This document shows positions 18,359 to 27,970 of a stretch of DNA of 64,000 bases, piece by piece; the stretch's first letter is position 1, and each line of letters starts with the position of its first letter. The notes below the pieces were generated by a model. It had not been told where the DNA came from and searched no databases. It saw nothing but the letters and a program-made list of their open reading frames with translations. The translations under genes and the position numbers were made by a program. The stretch spans positions 1 to 64,000 of the forward strand of contig JADJEQ010000011.1 in the NCBI GenBank assembly GCA_016709025.1, read 5' to 3'. The DNA is from Bacteroidales bacterium (GTDB lineage Bacteria; Bacteroidota; Bacteroidia; Bacteroidales; Lentimicrobiaceae).

Positions 18359-21300
18359 TTACGATATCCATTTTACCAGGTTAAAATCCTGCCTGTGAGG
18401 CAGAAGCGGGTGCTTCGGATACAATCTGAAAGCGAAATCGAATACTCCGGCCTGTAAGGTTGGTATTTCAATAAAGAAAGTAACAATGTTACCATTTACA
18501 CCGGCCACCGTCATTTCTTCAGTGAAAGAAAGGCTTTTAACCTCATCGTTTATCTTATGACCGAAAAGAACCTCCAGGCCGATATCATGCGCAGCCAACT
18601 CATTAACATTGAGTACCACTTCGGCAACAAAATTTTCACCCAGCCTCAGGGGTTTACGGGTTGAGTCCGGAACCCGTACAGAAACTGTTTCAATACTGTC
18701 CCAACCCCTCATCATCCTTCTTTTCCAAACTGAAAGCTGGCGGATTCCTTCATAATCCTTATCAAAAAGCATGGTTGACCTGTTAATAAGCTTGTTATAA
18801 AACTTATCATAGTAATCGTCAATCATTCTCTTCATGGTAAAGTCAGGAGAAATGCCTGCGATGTTATTCTTGATCATACCCACCCATTTGCGTGGAATTC
18901 CGTTTTCATCACGGTTGTAATAGTCAGGTACAATTTCATCAGCAAAAATGTTGTAGATATTTTCTGCATCCAGTTCGTCCTGAAATTGCTGACTTTCGTA
19001 AGTGCGTTCCTCAGCAAGTGCCCAGCCTGCGTCTGGTATGTAACCTTCGGCCCACCAGCCATCCAGTACAGAAAAATTGAGCACACCGTTCATAATTGCC
19101 TTTTCACCGCTGGTACCAGAAGCTTCAAGAGGCCTGGTAGGTGTATTGAGCCATACGTCTACACCCTGAATGAGTTTGGCTCCCAGTGACATATCATAAT
19201 TCTCGATGAAGACAATTTTACCTGTGAACTGGGGCATTTTTGAAATTTCAATCACCCTTTTAATAAGATCCTGTCCGGCCTTATCGGCAGGATGGGCTTT
19301 ACCGGCAAACACAAACTGGACAGGTTGCTTCGCATTGTTTACCAATTGAGAGAGCCTGTCGACGTTGGTGAAAAGCAGATAAGCTCTTTTATAAGTTGCG
19401 AAACGACGAGCAAATCCAATGGTCAGGGTTTTCTCGTTCAGTGTTTCGAGTGTACGCATGATAAACTTTGGATTTTCCTGCCTGCGTTTCAGGTCTTCGC
19501 CCAATCTTCTGCGAAGATAGCCAATCAGGTCTTTTCGATGTTCCTGGCGGAGTTTCCAGATTTCCTCATCGGGAACTTCGTGAATCTTTGCCCATAGTTT
19601 ATGATCAGATTGATTGTGAATAAAATCGTCGCCAAACACTCTTTTATATAGTGATTGCCATGCCGGTGATGCCCAGGTAGGCAAGTGTACTCCGTTGGTT
19701 ACATAGCTGATATAGAGTTCTTCGGCATAGTATCCTTCAAACATACCCTGGAACATTTCGCGGCTCACACGGCCATGAATCCGGCTAACGCCGTTCATTT
19801 CCTGCGAAAGACGCGTTGCCAGTACACTCATCGAGAATTTTTCATCAAGTTTATCCTCAATATAGCGGCCAAGGTTCATAAAGCTGTTCCAGGTAAGATT
19901 GAGCCTGTCGGCATAATGTGGAATGTAGGCTCTGAGCACATCTTCGCTAAACGCATCGTGCCCGGCCGGCACTGGTGTATGGGTTGTAAAAAGCTGGGTG
20001 GCCCTGACAATTTCAACGGCCTGGTCGAATGAGAACTTTTTCTCCTGAACCAACAAACGTAAGCGTTCAATCCCTATGAAAGCCGCGTGACCTTCGTTAC
20101 AATGATACAAGGAGGGTTTTAGTCCGAGTGCATTGATCAGCCGGATGCCACCTACACCGAGTAAAAGTTCCTGTTTGAAACGGTTTTCCCAGTCACCGCC
20201 ATAAAGCTGATGAGTTATGAAACGGTCAGCTTCATTGTTTTCTTCAACATCTGCATCAAGCAAATAAAGAGGAATTCGACCTACATCCAGTTTCCAGACT
20301 TTTGCGTAAAGGTTTCTCCCGGGAAGAGCCAAAGAAATGATTACCCATTCTCCATTGCCGTTTCTTACAGGTTTCAATGGCATGTGAGTAAACTTCTGTG
20401 GAGAATAGGTATCGATCTGGTCTCCATAGATGGACAGATTCTGCCTGAAATATCCGTAACGGTAAAGTAAACCGACCCCAATCATATTCATATTCGAGTC
20501 ACTGGCTTCCTTGAGGTAATCTCCGGCCAGAATCCCAAGTCCACCTGAAAAAATCTGAACCGTATCGTGCAAGCCGTATTCCATACTGAAATACGCGATC
20601 TGCTGCTTTGGTTTTTCTGAAGCCTTTTTCATGTAAGACTCAAAATCATCATAGATCTGATCGAGCCTATTGATAAAAGTTTCGTTTCTTTCAAGTTGCA
20701 GCATTTGCTTTACAGTGAGTGATTCGAGCAATGCAATGGGATTATGATTCAAGGCTTCCCACTGTATGGGATCAATCATTCTGAAAAGTTCGGTGGCATG
20801 AGGGTTCCACGACCACCACAGGTTACGTGAAAGTCTTTTCAAACCGTTAAACCGTTCAGGGATTCCGGGTTTAACCAGTACTTTATTCCATATCGGGGTT
20901 TGCTGGCTTTTAACCGGGAATGTCATCAGCAAATCGGGGGTACGCTTATCACGGAAAAGTTCTTCTCGTTTTCCAACTTTATGCAAGGCAATTGAGAAGG
21001 CTTCGAGGTATTTTCCGGCCAGTTCATCCCAAAGGGCAATGCGTGAGATATCATATGCTTTGGCTCTTGCCTCTTGAACCATTTTGTCGTTAAAACCAGC
21101 AAAATCGAGGACAATTCTGCTTATTTCCCTTGTTACTTCTTCTTCATTAATGTCGTTACGTTCAATTACCCATGCACCTGGTTCATGTTGTTTACGTTTT
21201 TCACGGATCCACAATCCGAATCCGGCAAGGGATGTGGTGATGGTAGGGATATGAAAAGCAAGACTTTCAAGGGGTGTATAACCCCATGGCTCATAATAGG

Positions 21301-22624
21301 ATGGAAATACCGACAGGTCGAAGCCAATCAGTAATTCATAATATGAAAGGTTGAAAATACCATCGGCTCCGTTGAGGTAAGAAGGTACAAAGATCAGTTT
21401 TACTTTATCCTGAGGCTTGTTGTGCAGGCCAACCGCCCTCGCTTTGTTGATAACCCGGTCATGCTCTACATCGAACAATCCATGGGTAAGATACTGACCT
21501 TCGGTAGGTGAATTAAAATCGGGATTATTCAGTCTGTTGTTTAACAATTCTGAAGGGCCTGAATGGTTGGCCGGGACTGTTATAAATCCAATTATAGTGC
21601 GTTTAAGGTCAGGATCAACATTGAGCGCTGCGAGGGCATCAATGTACAAATCAATTCCTTTGTTCCGGAATTCGTATCTTCCGCTGTTTACCAACAGCAG
21701 AGTGTCGTCAGGCAAGTCGATGTTAAACAATGCCCGTGATACCTGCATTATCTTGTGCCTGGCCATGCCCCGGCGGTTTTCAAACTCACCGGCTGCCGGA
21801 ACAAAACTATCGTCAAAGCCATTAGGGGTAACTACATCAACAGGTCGGCCAAGAAACTGACTACATTCGAGTGCAGTGATATCACTCACCGTCGTAAATG
21901 CGTCGCTGCTTTGTGCTGCCGCGCGCTCGAGAGAGTACTTGGAAACAATATCGAAACGGCGGGCTGCTCCATCGGGTGGATAACTCTTGAAATCTCCGTA
22001 CAAGGGCAGATTGTTTCCGGCAACAGCCCTGCCAAGTGCTGTCGCATGGGTCGTAAACACACAACCAATCTGAGGAACTTTATCACGAAGGTACAATACT
22101 CCGGTGCCGGTCATCCATTCGTGAAAATGGGCAATGATTCGGTCGTGTGAGGTGAGATTAAACTCATAAAAGCTTTCGATTACCTTGGCCGCCGCATATC
22201 CAAAAAGAGCTGGTTCTACATAGTCCCATTGCCCTGAAATAGAATCGAGTTGATAAGTTTCCCAGAAATTGGCAAAGATCTTATCCTTTATCTGAAAATA
22301 AGGTGTGAAATCGACAAGCACCACAATGGGATTGCTTTCAATGTTCCAGCGGCCAATCCGAAGTCTGATACCCTGGGCTTCAGCATGTTCACGCCATGAA
22401 CGATAAATGTACCTATCCTCAATAAAATCAGGATTCTTATTGGTTTCTTTCCATACATCGGGGCCAATAAGAATAAAATTATCTTCAAAATCCTTCTGCA
22501 GTCCGGGAGCTTTGGTTGCTACAACAGTGTATATACCCCCAACTTTGTTACAGATTTCCCAACTTGTTTCAAAAAGATAGTCGGGTTTGATTTGTTTTTC
22601 TTCAGTCATTTCAGCGTTTGTCAT
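18359..22624 (-). CDS. Glycogen synthase (GT3) fused to alpha-glucan phosphorylase (GT35)
   Basis: An uninterrupted 1421-residue protein with two enzymes in one chain. Residues about 1-560 form a GT3, eukaryotic-type glycogen synthase: FETSWEICNKVGGIYTVV at the donor-binding start, HFHEWMTGTGVLYL, and the C-terminal SYYEPWGYTPLES acidic region. Residues from about 590 are a short-type alpha-glucan phosphorylase: GLKRLSRNLWWSWNPH, EYGLHDTVQIFSGGLGILAGD, the CNEGHAAF loop, and the pyridoxal-phosphate region ASGTSGEKAIMNGVLNFSV whose Lys carries the cofactor. A beta-rich tail closes it. The fusion is known in Bacteroidota. It would put glycogen elongation and phosphorolysis on one polypeptide, so flux must be controlled by substrates or modification. 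ATG at 22609 is an alternative start. Its neighbours, GH57, GT4 and debranching enzyme, support a glycogen role. Confidence 0.93.
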   Translation of the reverse strand: MTNAEMTEEKQIKPDYLFETSWEICNKVGGIYTVVATKAPGLQKDFEDNFILIGPDVWKETNKNPDFIEDRYIYRSWREHAEAQGIRLRIGRWNIESNPIVVLVDFTPYFQIKDKIFANFWETYQLDSISGQWDYVEPALFGYAAAKVIESFYEFNLTSHDRIIAHFHEWMTGTGVLYLRDKVPQIGCVFTTHATALGRAVAGNNLPLYGDFKSYPPDGAARRFDIVSKYSLERAAAQSSDAFTTVSDITALECSQFLGRPVDVVTPNGFDDSFVPAAGEFENRRGMARHKIMQVSRALFNIDLPDDTLLLVNSGRYEFRNKGIDLYIDALAALNVDPDLKRTIIGFITVPANHSGPSELLNNRLNNPDFNSPTEGQYLTHGLFDVEHDRVINKARAVGLHNKPQDKVKLIFVPSYLNGADGIFNLSYYELLIGFDLSVFPSYYEPWGYTPLESLAFHIPTITTSLAGFGLWIREKRKQHEPGAWVIERNDINEEEVTREISRIVLDFAGFNDKMVQEARAKAYDISRIALWDELAGKYLEAFSIALHKVGKREELFRDKRTPDLLMTFPVKSQQTPIWNKVLVKPGIPERFNGLKRLSRNLWWSWNPHATELFRMIDPIQWEALNHNPIALLESLTVKQMLQLERNETFINRLDQIYDDFESYMKKASEKPKQQIAYFSMEYGLHDTVQIFSGGLGILAGDYLKEASDSNMNMIGVGLLYRYGYFRQNLSIYGDQIDTYSPQKFTHMPLKPVRNGNGEWVIISLALPGRNLYAKVWKLDVGRIPLYLLDADVEENNEADRFITHQLYGGDWENRFKQELLLGVGGIRLINALGLKPSLYHCNEGHAAFIGIERLRLLVQEKKFSFDQAVEIVRATQLFTTHTPVPAGHDAFSEDVLRAYIPHYADRLNLTWNSFMNLGRYIEDKLDEKFSMSVLATRLSQEMNGVSRIHGRVSREMFQGMFEGYYAEELYISYVTNGVHLPTWASPAWQSLYKRVFGDDFIHNQSDHKLWAKIHEVPDEEIWKLRQEHRKDLIGYLRRRLGEDLKRRQENPKFIMRTLETLNEKTLTIGFARRFATYKRAYLLFTNVDRLSQLVNNAKQPVQFVFAGKAHPADKAGQDLIKRVIEISKMPQFTGKIVFIENYDMSLGAKLIQGVDVWLNTPTRPLEASGTSGEKAIMNGVLNFSVLDGWWAEGYIPDAGWALAEERTYESQQFQDELDAENIYNIFADEIVPDYYNRDENGIPRKWVGMIKNNIAGISPDFTMKRMIDDYYDKFYNKLINRSTMLFDKDYEGIRQLSVWKRRMMRGWDSIETVSVRVPDSTRKPLRLGENFVAEVVLNVNELAAHDIGLEVLFGHKINDEVKSLSFTEEMTVAGVNGNIVTFFIEIPTLQAGVFDFAFRLYPKHPLLPHRQDFNLVKWIS

Positions 22625-22727
22625 TATTTAACAATAAGGCCGCTGCTCTGAAGCAGAGGCCCTTTGATTTTAGAAAGTAATCTGGTTAAAACCCGGAACG
22701 AGGTCATTTTTTACTGGATATCCGGGA

Positions 22728-24298
22728 TTAAAACAACGATTTGAGTAAATCGTTCACTTTGTTTTTGTAACTTTCAATGATGGCTTTCCGGGGTTTACCA
22801 ATTTCCTTCATTAATTTGTTCAGCTCTAAGCGATAAGCTGCCGGAAGATTTTTTCTCAGTTTCTCAATTTCATCTTCGGCTTTATCATAAAGCGAATAGG
22901 CAAGGTCTTTCACATCAAGCTTTTCAGTAAAATCCTTCAGTTCTTTTTTTGACAAACTGAAAATTACCTCGAAATCAACACTCTTTTTTTGTTCGGTTTT
23001 TGCCGTTTTGACTTTCGGTTTTGATGTAGCCGTTGCCTTGCTTTTAACGGTACTTTTTATGTAACCTGCCGGATCAGGCAGGATAAATGTTTCGCGTTCT
23101 TCAGTTTTATTTTCATTGTATCGCTCAACCCGTCCGATAAAATCAGAAAGTATATTCATGTAATTGATAAATGCTTCGTAAGGCGTACCATATGGGTTGA
23201 AATATTTATGCACTGTTCCGTCGGAAAACCATTTTGTGCACATGTAATAAAAATGGTCGGAAGTCTGCAGATAAAGCCAATCTTTCTGAATTTCCTTGTT
23301 TTTAATATTCCTGACTTTGTGCACTAATTTATAAAGGCTGTCAAAAGCCTCATCCTGCATTTCATTACCAAGCCAGGCAGTGAGGTCTCTTTCTTCGTCA
23401 GCCCATGAAATGGGGTGAGGTACATTAACAGCAGCTACGGGTTGAAGTTTGGCTGCAATCTGAGTTGGTGTTGAAAACGTGAAATTGGTACTGGCAAAAA
23501 TCTGCTTTGGCAAAGCTTTCATAAAGTCGAAGATGCCTGTTTCTGCCCATTGGTGTTCACCAAACGATTCATAATCGAGGAAAATATTCACCACCTGTTG
23601 GTTTTTTCAAAACCACCTATCCACGTTGAAAACTTCTCTGCTGTAAGCGGCCATTCAATCCAGCTCTGGTTGGAAAACCGGAAGGCAATATCATCGCTCA
23701 ACTGAAAATTACGGAGTAAAAGTTTAAGTTTGGGTGTAGTTCCACTGCAATAAAGGAAATTAGGACTTTTCCATCCAAGAATGTGTTTGGCCCCCTCAGT
23801 CAGCATAACGTTAAAACCCATTTCCGAAACCAGCGTGCCAATGTAATCAGAATATATAAGCTCAGTATTGCGGAATGCAGTGGGACGAACGCCAAATAGC
23901 TCCTCGATGCGGTCGGAATGCAGTTTAACCTGTCTCTTGAATTCATCCGGGTCCTTCAGGGCAACCAGTGAATGAGCATAAGTTTCGGCAAGAAATTCCA
24001 CGTTTCCGGTGGCTGCCAGCTTCTTAAAACTATCCAGTGCATCAGGCGCATAAAGCTCAAACTGATCAAGTGCATCTCCTGAAATAGAGAAACTTACCCT
24101 GAAAGCAGCACCATATTCCTTGATGAGACCCAAAAGAAGGTTGTTCATTGGGATGTATGAACGTTCAGCTACCCGCCTGATGATAGACCTGTTCTGATAC
24201 TCATCATAATAATGATGATTTGCCCCGATATCAAAGAATCTGTATGTCTTAAGCCGAAAGGGTTGATGTACCTGAAAATAAAAACAAATTGATCTCAT
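22728..24298 (-). pseudogene. Glycoside hydrolase family 57 (alpha-amylase/glucanotransferase type), one frameshift
   Basis: Two segments (24298-23588 and 23594-22728) form one GH57 enzyme of about 523 residues. The N-terminus MRSICFYFQVHQPFRLKTY is typical. The catalytic nucleophile Glu lies in FRNTELIYSD, and the acid/base Asp in FLDYESFGEHQW, at the join of the two segments. Adding one A to the AAAAAA run near 23605 gives EKNQQVVNIFLDYE and restores the frame. The C-terminal 150 residues are Lys/Glu-rich and helical. It would cleave or transfer alpha-1,4-glucan chains in the cytoplasm. No signal peptide is present. It sits between the GT4 gene (31 bases away) and the synthase-phosphorylase gene (103 bases away). 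A branching-enzyme role cannot be excluded because no GlgB is encoded here. Confidence 0.85.
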
Positions 24299-24329
24299 AA
24301 TTCACAGTATTTATCTGGATATTAAAATA

Positions 24330-25615
24330 TTACTTACCGGTAACCTCTTCGTAAACATCCTTAATGAGCTTTGCAGCATTTTCCCATTTCAGGTTTTCAA
24401 CTTCAGTGGCTCCATATTTGGAAAAAACCGATGAGAGGCTGTTGTATCTGAGCAAGGCGTATATGGCATCCGCCATGGCATCGATGTCCCAAAAATCAAC
24501 TTTCAGTGCATGCTGCAGGACTTCCGCGACACCTGATTGTTTCGAAATAACGACCGGAACATTTGACCGCATGGCCTCAAGTGGGGAAATTCCGAAAGGC
24601 TCTGAAACAGAAGGCATTACATAAACGTCACTCATGGCAAACATCCGGTCAACGTTTTCCCCGCGGAGAAAACCTGTAAAATGAAACCTGGTAGCAATGT
24701 GCAACTGGGCTACACGACGGATCATTTTTTCGAGCAGATCGCCGGTACCGGCCATTACAAACCGGACATTGGGATCACGTTGAAGCACCTTGTATGCTGC
24801 TTCAATAAAATATTCAGGTCCCTTCTGGAAGGTAACACGACCAAGGAAGGTAACCACTTTTTCAGGCACATGCTTTCAACATTCTCAAAATCGCTTCTAT
24901 CGGTAGGTTCAACGGCGTTGTGCACGGTAATCACCTTCTCAGGGTTAATCCCGTAACGCTCAATAACAATGTTGCGTGTAAGGTTACTGACAGTGATTAC
25001 CCGGTCGGCAGCTTCCATACCCTGACGCTCTATGTCGTAAACCTGCTGGTTCACATTTTCGCCGGAACGGTCGAATTCGGTAGCATGCATATGTACAACC
25101 AGCGGTTTTCCACTGGCTTTTTTGGCGGCAATTCCGGCAGGATAAGTCAGCCAGTCATGCGCATGTATCAGGTCAAATTGTGATTCTGAGGCAATCTGGG
25201 CACCCACGAGCGCATAACGCGAAACTTCCTCCAGCAGGTTCGCACCATATTTACCAGAAAAAGTATACCGTGCATTGAAAATTGATTCTTCCTTCCAGTT
25301 AAAATAAGCTTCACCGGTTTCAATCAGGTTATCAAAAGCCTCAGGTCCGACATAAGGGACCAGGTTTGAGTTGATTTCAAGGTAGGTGATATTCTTCCAA
25401 AAGTCCTGTTGTTCAGTTTTACGGACATCAATGGTTACATCGCTCGCATTGATCAGCCTTACAGCTTCTTCGCTCTCGTCGCCATAGGCTTTGGGAACAA
25501 CAAAAAGAACCTCAACTCCGTTTTTGAGTAATCCTTTTGTCATCCCGAAGCAGGCGGTGCCAAGTCCCCCGGTGATGTGTGGCGGGAATTCCCACCCGAA
25601 CATCAGTACTTTCAT
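24330..25615 (-). pseudogene. Family 4 glycosyltransferase of the glycogen locus, one frameshift
   Basis: Segments 25615-24755 and 24869-24330 together give a GT-B glycosyltransferase of about 428 residues. The N-terminal domain starts MKVLMFGWEFPPHITGGLGT, the glycogen-synthase-like donor loop, and contains LIHAHDWLTYPAG. The C-terminal domain contains VVTFLGRVTFQKGPEYFIEAA and the retaining-GT motif SVSEPFGISPLEAM with its conserved Glu. The break is near 24870, in the linker between the two domains. It is commonly found beside GH57 and debranching enzymes in Bacteroidota, so glucan synthesis or a related alpha-glucosyl transfer is likely. Acceptor specificity is unknown. Spacing to both neighbours is under 50 bases. 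Confidence 0.85.
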
Positions 25616-25664
25616 AAATTATTCCCTTCTTTTATTTTAAAATCAATAAATATGTAATGATGAA

Positions 25665-27614
25665 TTATCTGGCAGAATGCTGCCTGATAAGCCAGTTAAT
25701 CCTGAGCAATTCGGCTATACTCCATGCTTGTGAAATGGCACCACCCGGTTTATGCGGGGGATCGCCATCGTATACTTCCGAAATAGTGCCAATGCCATGT
25801 TCTGTCATAACGTCTTTAAAACCGTTGTACAGGTCAACTGCCATTTTAAGCTCGCTTTTTCCATGAATATTAAGATAACCTTCAATAAAGTGACCGAGTA
25901 GCCATGGATAAACTGACCCCTGATGATAAGCCTGATCACGCTGAGCCTGGTTTCCGGTGTAAACGCCTTTATAGAGCGGATTTTTAGGTGCCAGTGATCT
26001 GAGTCCGCGTGGAGTAAGTAACTCAGAGCGAACACGTTCAAGAACACCATTGCGCATTTCCTCATTTAAAGGAGAATAAGGCAGGGAAGTTGCAAAAACC
26101 ATGTTGGGCCTTACTGAAAAGTCCTTGTAATCGCCATGGGTGTAGTCGGCCAGATAACCCCTTTTCTGATCCCAGAAGTTTTTAACAAACGCCTGGGGAA
26201 ATTCCGCTGCCACATCTTTCCATTCCCTGATGAAGTCCTCATCACCTGCCTGGGTAGCCAATTCAAGGGCAAACATCAGGGCATTGTACCATAATGCATT
26301 GACTTCAACAGTGTAACCAATGCGTGGTGTTACCGGTTTCCCTTCTACCACTGCATCCATCCAGGTAACGGCATATCCGGTTTCTCCGGCATATATCAGG
26401 CCGTTTTCTTCTAATCTGATGTTATAAGCAGTACCCGCACGAAAACCTTCGAGAATGGTTTTCAGTTTTTTACCATATTCCTTCCATAGTTTACGGGTTG
26501 TCTTGGTATAAATTCCATATTGCTGTAATGCCCAGAAAAACCAAAGAGGAGCGTCTGCAGAATTGTATAGGGCATGTTCACCAATTCCCATGTTTGGGAA
26601 CAACGGGCCACGCATTTCCAAAAGAATGGTATCGATGGCCGCTTTGGCCACTTTAAATTCACCTACAACCAATGCCAGGCCCGGGAGAGCGATAAAAGTA
26701 TCCCGGCCCCAACGTCCGAACCAGGGATAACCGGCAATCACTTCAACCTTTTTCCCGCGTTTGACAATAAACTGCTGAGCTGCATTGATCAGGCAGTTTT
26801 CGAAACAGTCACGGGGGACACGCCGCTCAATTTCAGTAGTATATAATTTCTTAAGCGTTGACGGACTAACAGGTTCTATTCCGGCAGAGAAGTAAATACT
26901 TTCGCCTTTGGCAATTGCCATTTCGAAATATCCTGGTACAAATAAGTCCTCCAGGTAATCGTATCCCCTGGCTTTCTCTCTAATATACTCTATGTTGTAA
27001 TACCAGTCGGGAACATGCACATAATCAGGCTCTTTAGAAAACTGGAGGTGAAGAAAGGAATAGCCCCTGTACATCCTGAGTTTTATCCCGTTTGCAATGG
27101 GTTCGTAACTCGTATCAACATCGTAATTAGCCTTGCAGAGCGCGTGAATATTGCGGAAGGCTAAAAATGGTTTAAACCGGATGGTCGTCGGTGAATGCGC
27201 TTCAACCAGGGTGTATTTGATGATCATCCGGCCATCTTTGTGCGAAAAGAGCATCTCCTTGGTGAATTCAATGCCTCCCACTCCATAGGTAAGCTTGGGA
27301 ATGGGTTCAGTGGTGAAATCCTTCAAATATTTATGGCCTTTCGGTGAAAATACCTCACCCTGATACTTTCGTATGCCCAGGTTAAACTCAGCATTGTGTT
27401 GAATCAATGTTTCATCGAAAGCAGAAAGCAATACATGGTTTCCACTGTCAATAGCTGGCTGCGGAACCACCAGCAATCCATGGTATTTTCTGGTGTTGCA
27501 ATTGATGATGGTACTGCTGGCATAAGCTCCTTCGCGGCTTGACCTCAGGAGTTCCTTTGGCAAACTGTATTCAAGGTTAACCAGTTGATTCTTATCGAAA
27601 TTTATATAACTCAT
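25665..27614 (-). CDS. Glycogen debranching enzyme, amylo-alpha-1,6-glucosidase (GH133)
   Basis: A 649-residue cytoplasmic enzyme that hydrolyses alpha-1,6 branch points of glycogen. The N-terminal beta domain begins FDKNQLVNLEYSLPKELLRSSREGAYASST, followed by NTRKYHGLLV, both hallmarks of this family. The C-terminal (alpha/alpha)6 domain has VIAGYPWFGRWGRDTFIALPGL, WMDAVVEGKPVTPRIGYTVEVNALWYNAL, QAYHQGSVYPWLLGHFIEG and EVYDGDPPHKPGGAISQAWSIAEL, which line the active site. The frame is intact and the length normal. It is the first gene of the four-gene glycogen operon on the reverse strand; the shared promoter should lie in the 356-base gap upstream. Confidence 0.93.
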   Translation of the reverse strand: MSYINFDKNQLVNLEYSLPKELLRSSREGAYASSTIINCNTRKYHGLLVVPQPAIDSGNHVLLSAFDETLIQHNAEFNLGIRKYQGEVFSPKGHKYLKDFTTEPIPKLTYGVGGIEFTKEMLFSHKDGRMIIKYTLVEAHSPTTIRFKPFLAFRNIHALCKANYDVDTSYEPIANGIKLRMYRGYSFLHLQFSKEPDYVHVPDWYYNIEYIREKARGYDYLEDLFVPGYFEMAIAKGESIYFSAGIEPVSPSTLKKLYTTEIERRVPRDCFENCLINAAQQFIVKRGKKVEVIAGYPWFGRWGRDTFIALPGLALVVGEFKVAKAAIDTILLEMRGPLFPNMGIGEHALYNSADAPLWFFWALQQYGIYTKTTRKLWKEYGKKLKTILEGFRAGTAYNIRLEENGLIYAGETGYAVTWMDAVVEGKPVTPRIGYTVEVNALWYNALMFALELATQAGDEDFIREWKDVAAEFPQAFVKNFWDQKRGYLADYTHGDYKDFSVRPNMVFATSLPYSPLNEEMRNGVLERVRSELLTPRGLRSLAPKNPLYKGVYTGNQAQRDQAYHQGSVYPWLLGHFIEGYLNIHGKSELKMAVDLYNGFKDVMTEHGIGTISEVYDGDPPHKPGGAISQAWSIAELLRINWLIRQHSAR

Positions 27615-27970
27615 AACAGCAACTTTGGCTATTTGATTTTACCTGAATTCAAGGCGCAAAGATACATCAATTTATCTGGATGTAAAAATCGTTCAAATAT
27701 CGATTAACAACCTTTGATAACGGACTGATTTCAACGTTTTTGAAACAAAAGACCATGCAATAAATCAGGAAAATAGAATTTCAACCATCCTCATATTTCT
27801 TAAAAATTCTTAAAATCAAATTTAAGAAAATATTTCATTTATTTGAACTGCAAATTCTTATTTCCCCATAGCAATAACGATATTAATATTTCAATCGGAA
27901 ATGTAAGGTTTTTGAAGATATTATCGACATTTGCCCTCAGTTTGTTTAATTGAATCCCAAAATCTGAATA
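27615..27970. other. Divergent promoter region between the glycogen operon and the S9 peptidase gene
   Basis: 356 bases, strongly AT-rich, with no gene. It must hold the promoter of the glycogen operon and that of the peptidase. Several TTTG stretches occur, but none pairs convincingly with a -33 TTG at the usual spacing. Confidence 0.5.
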
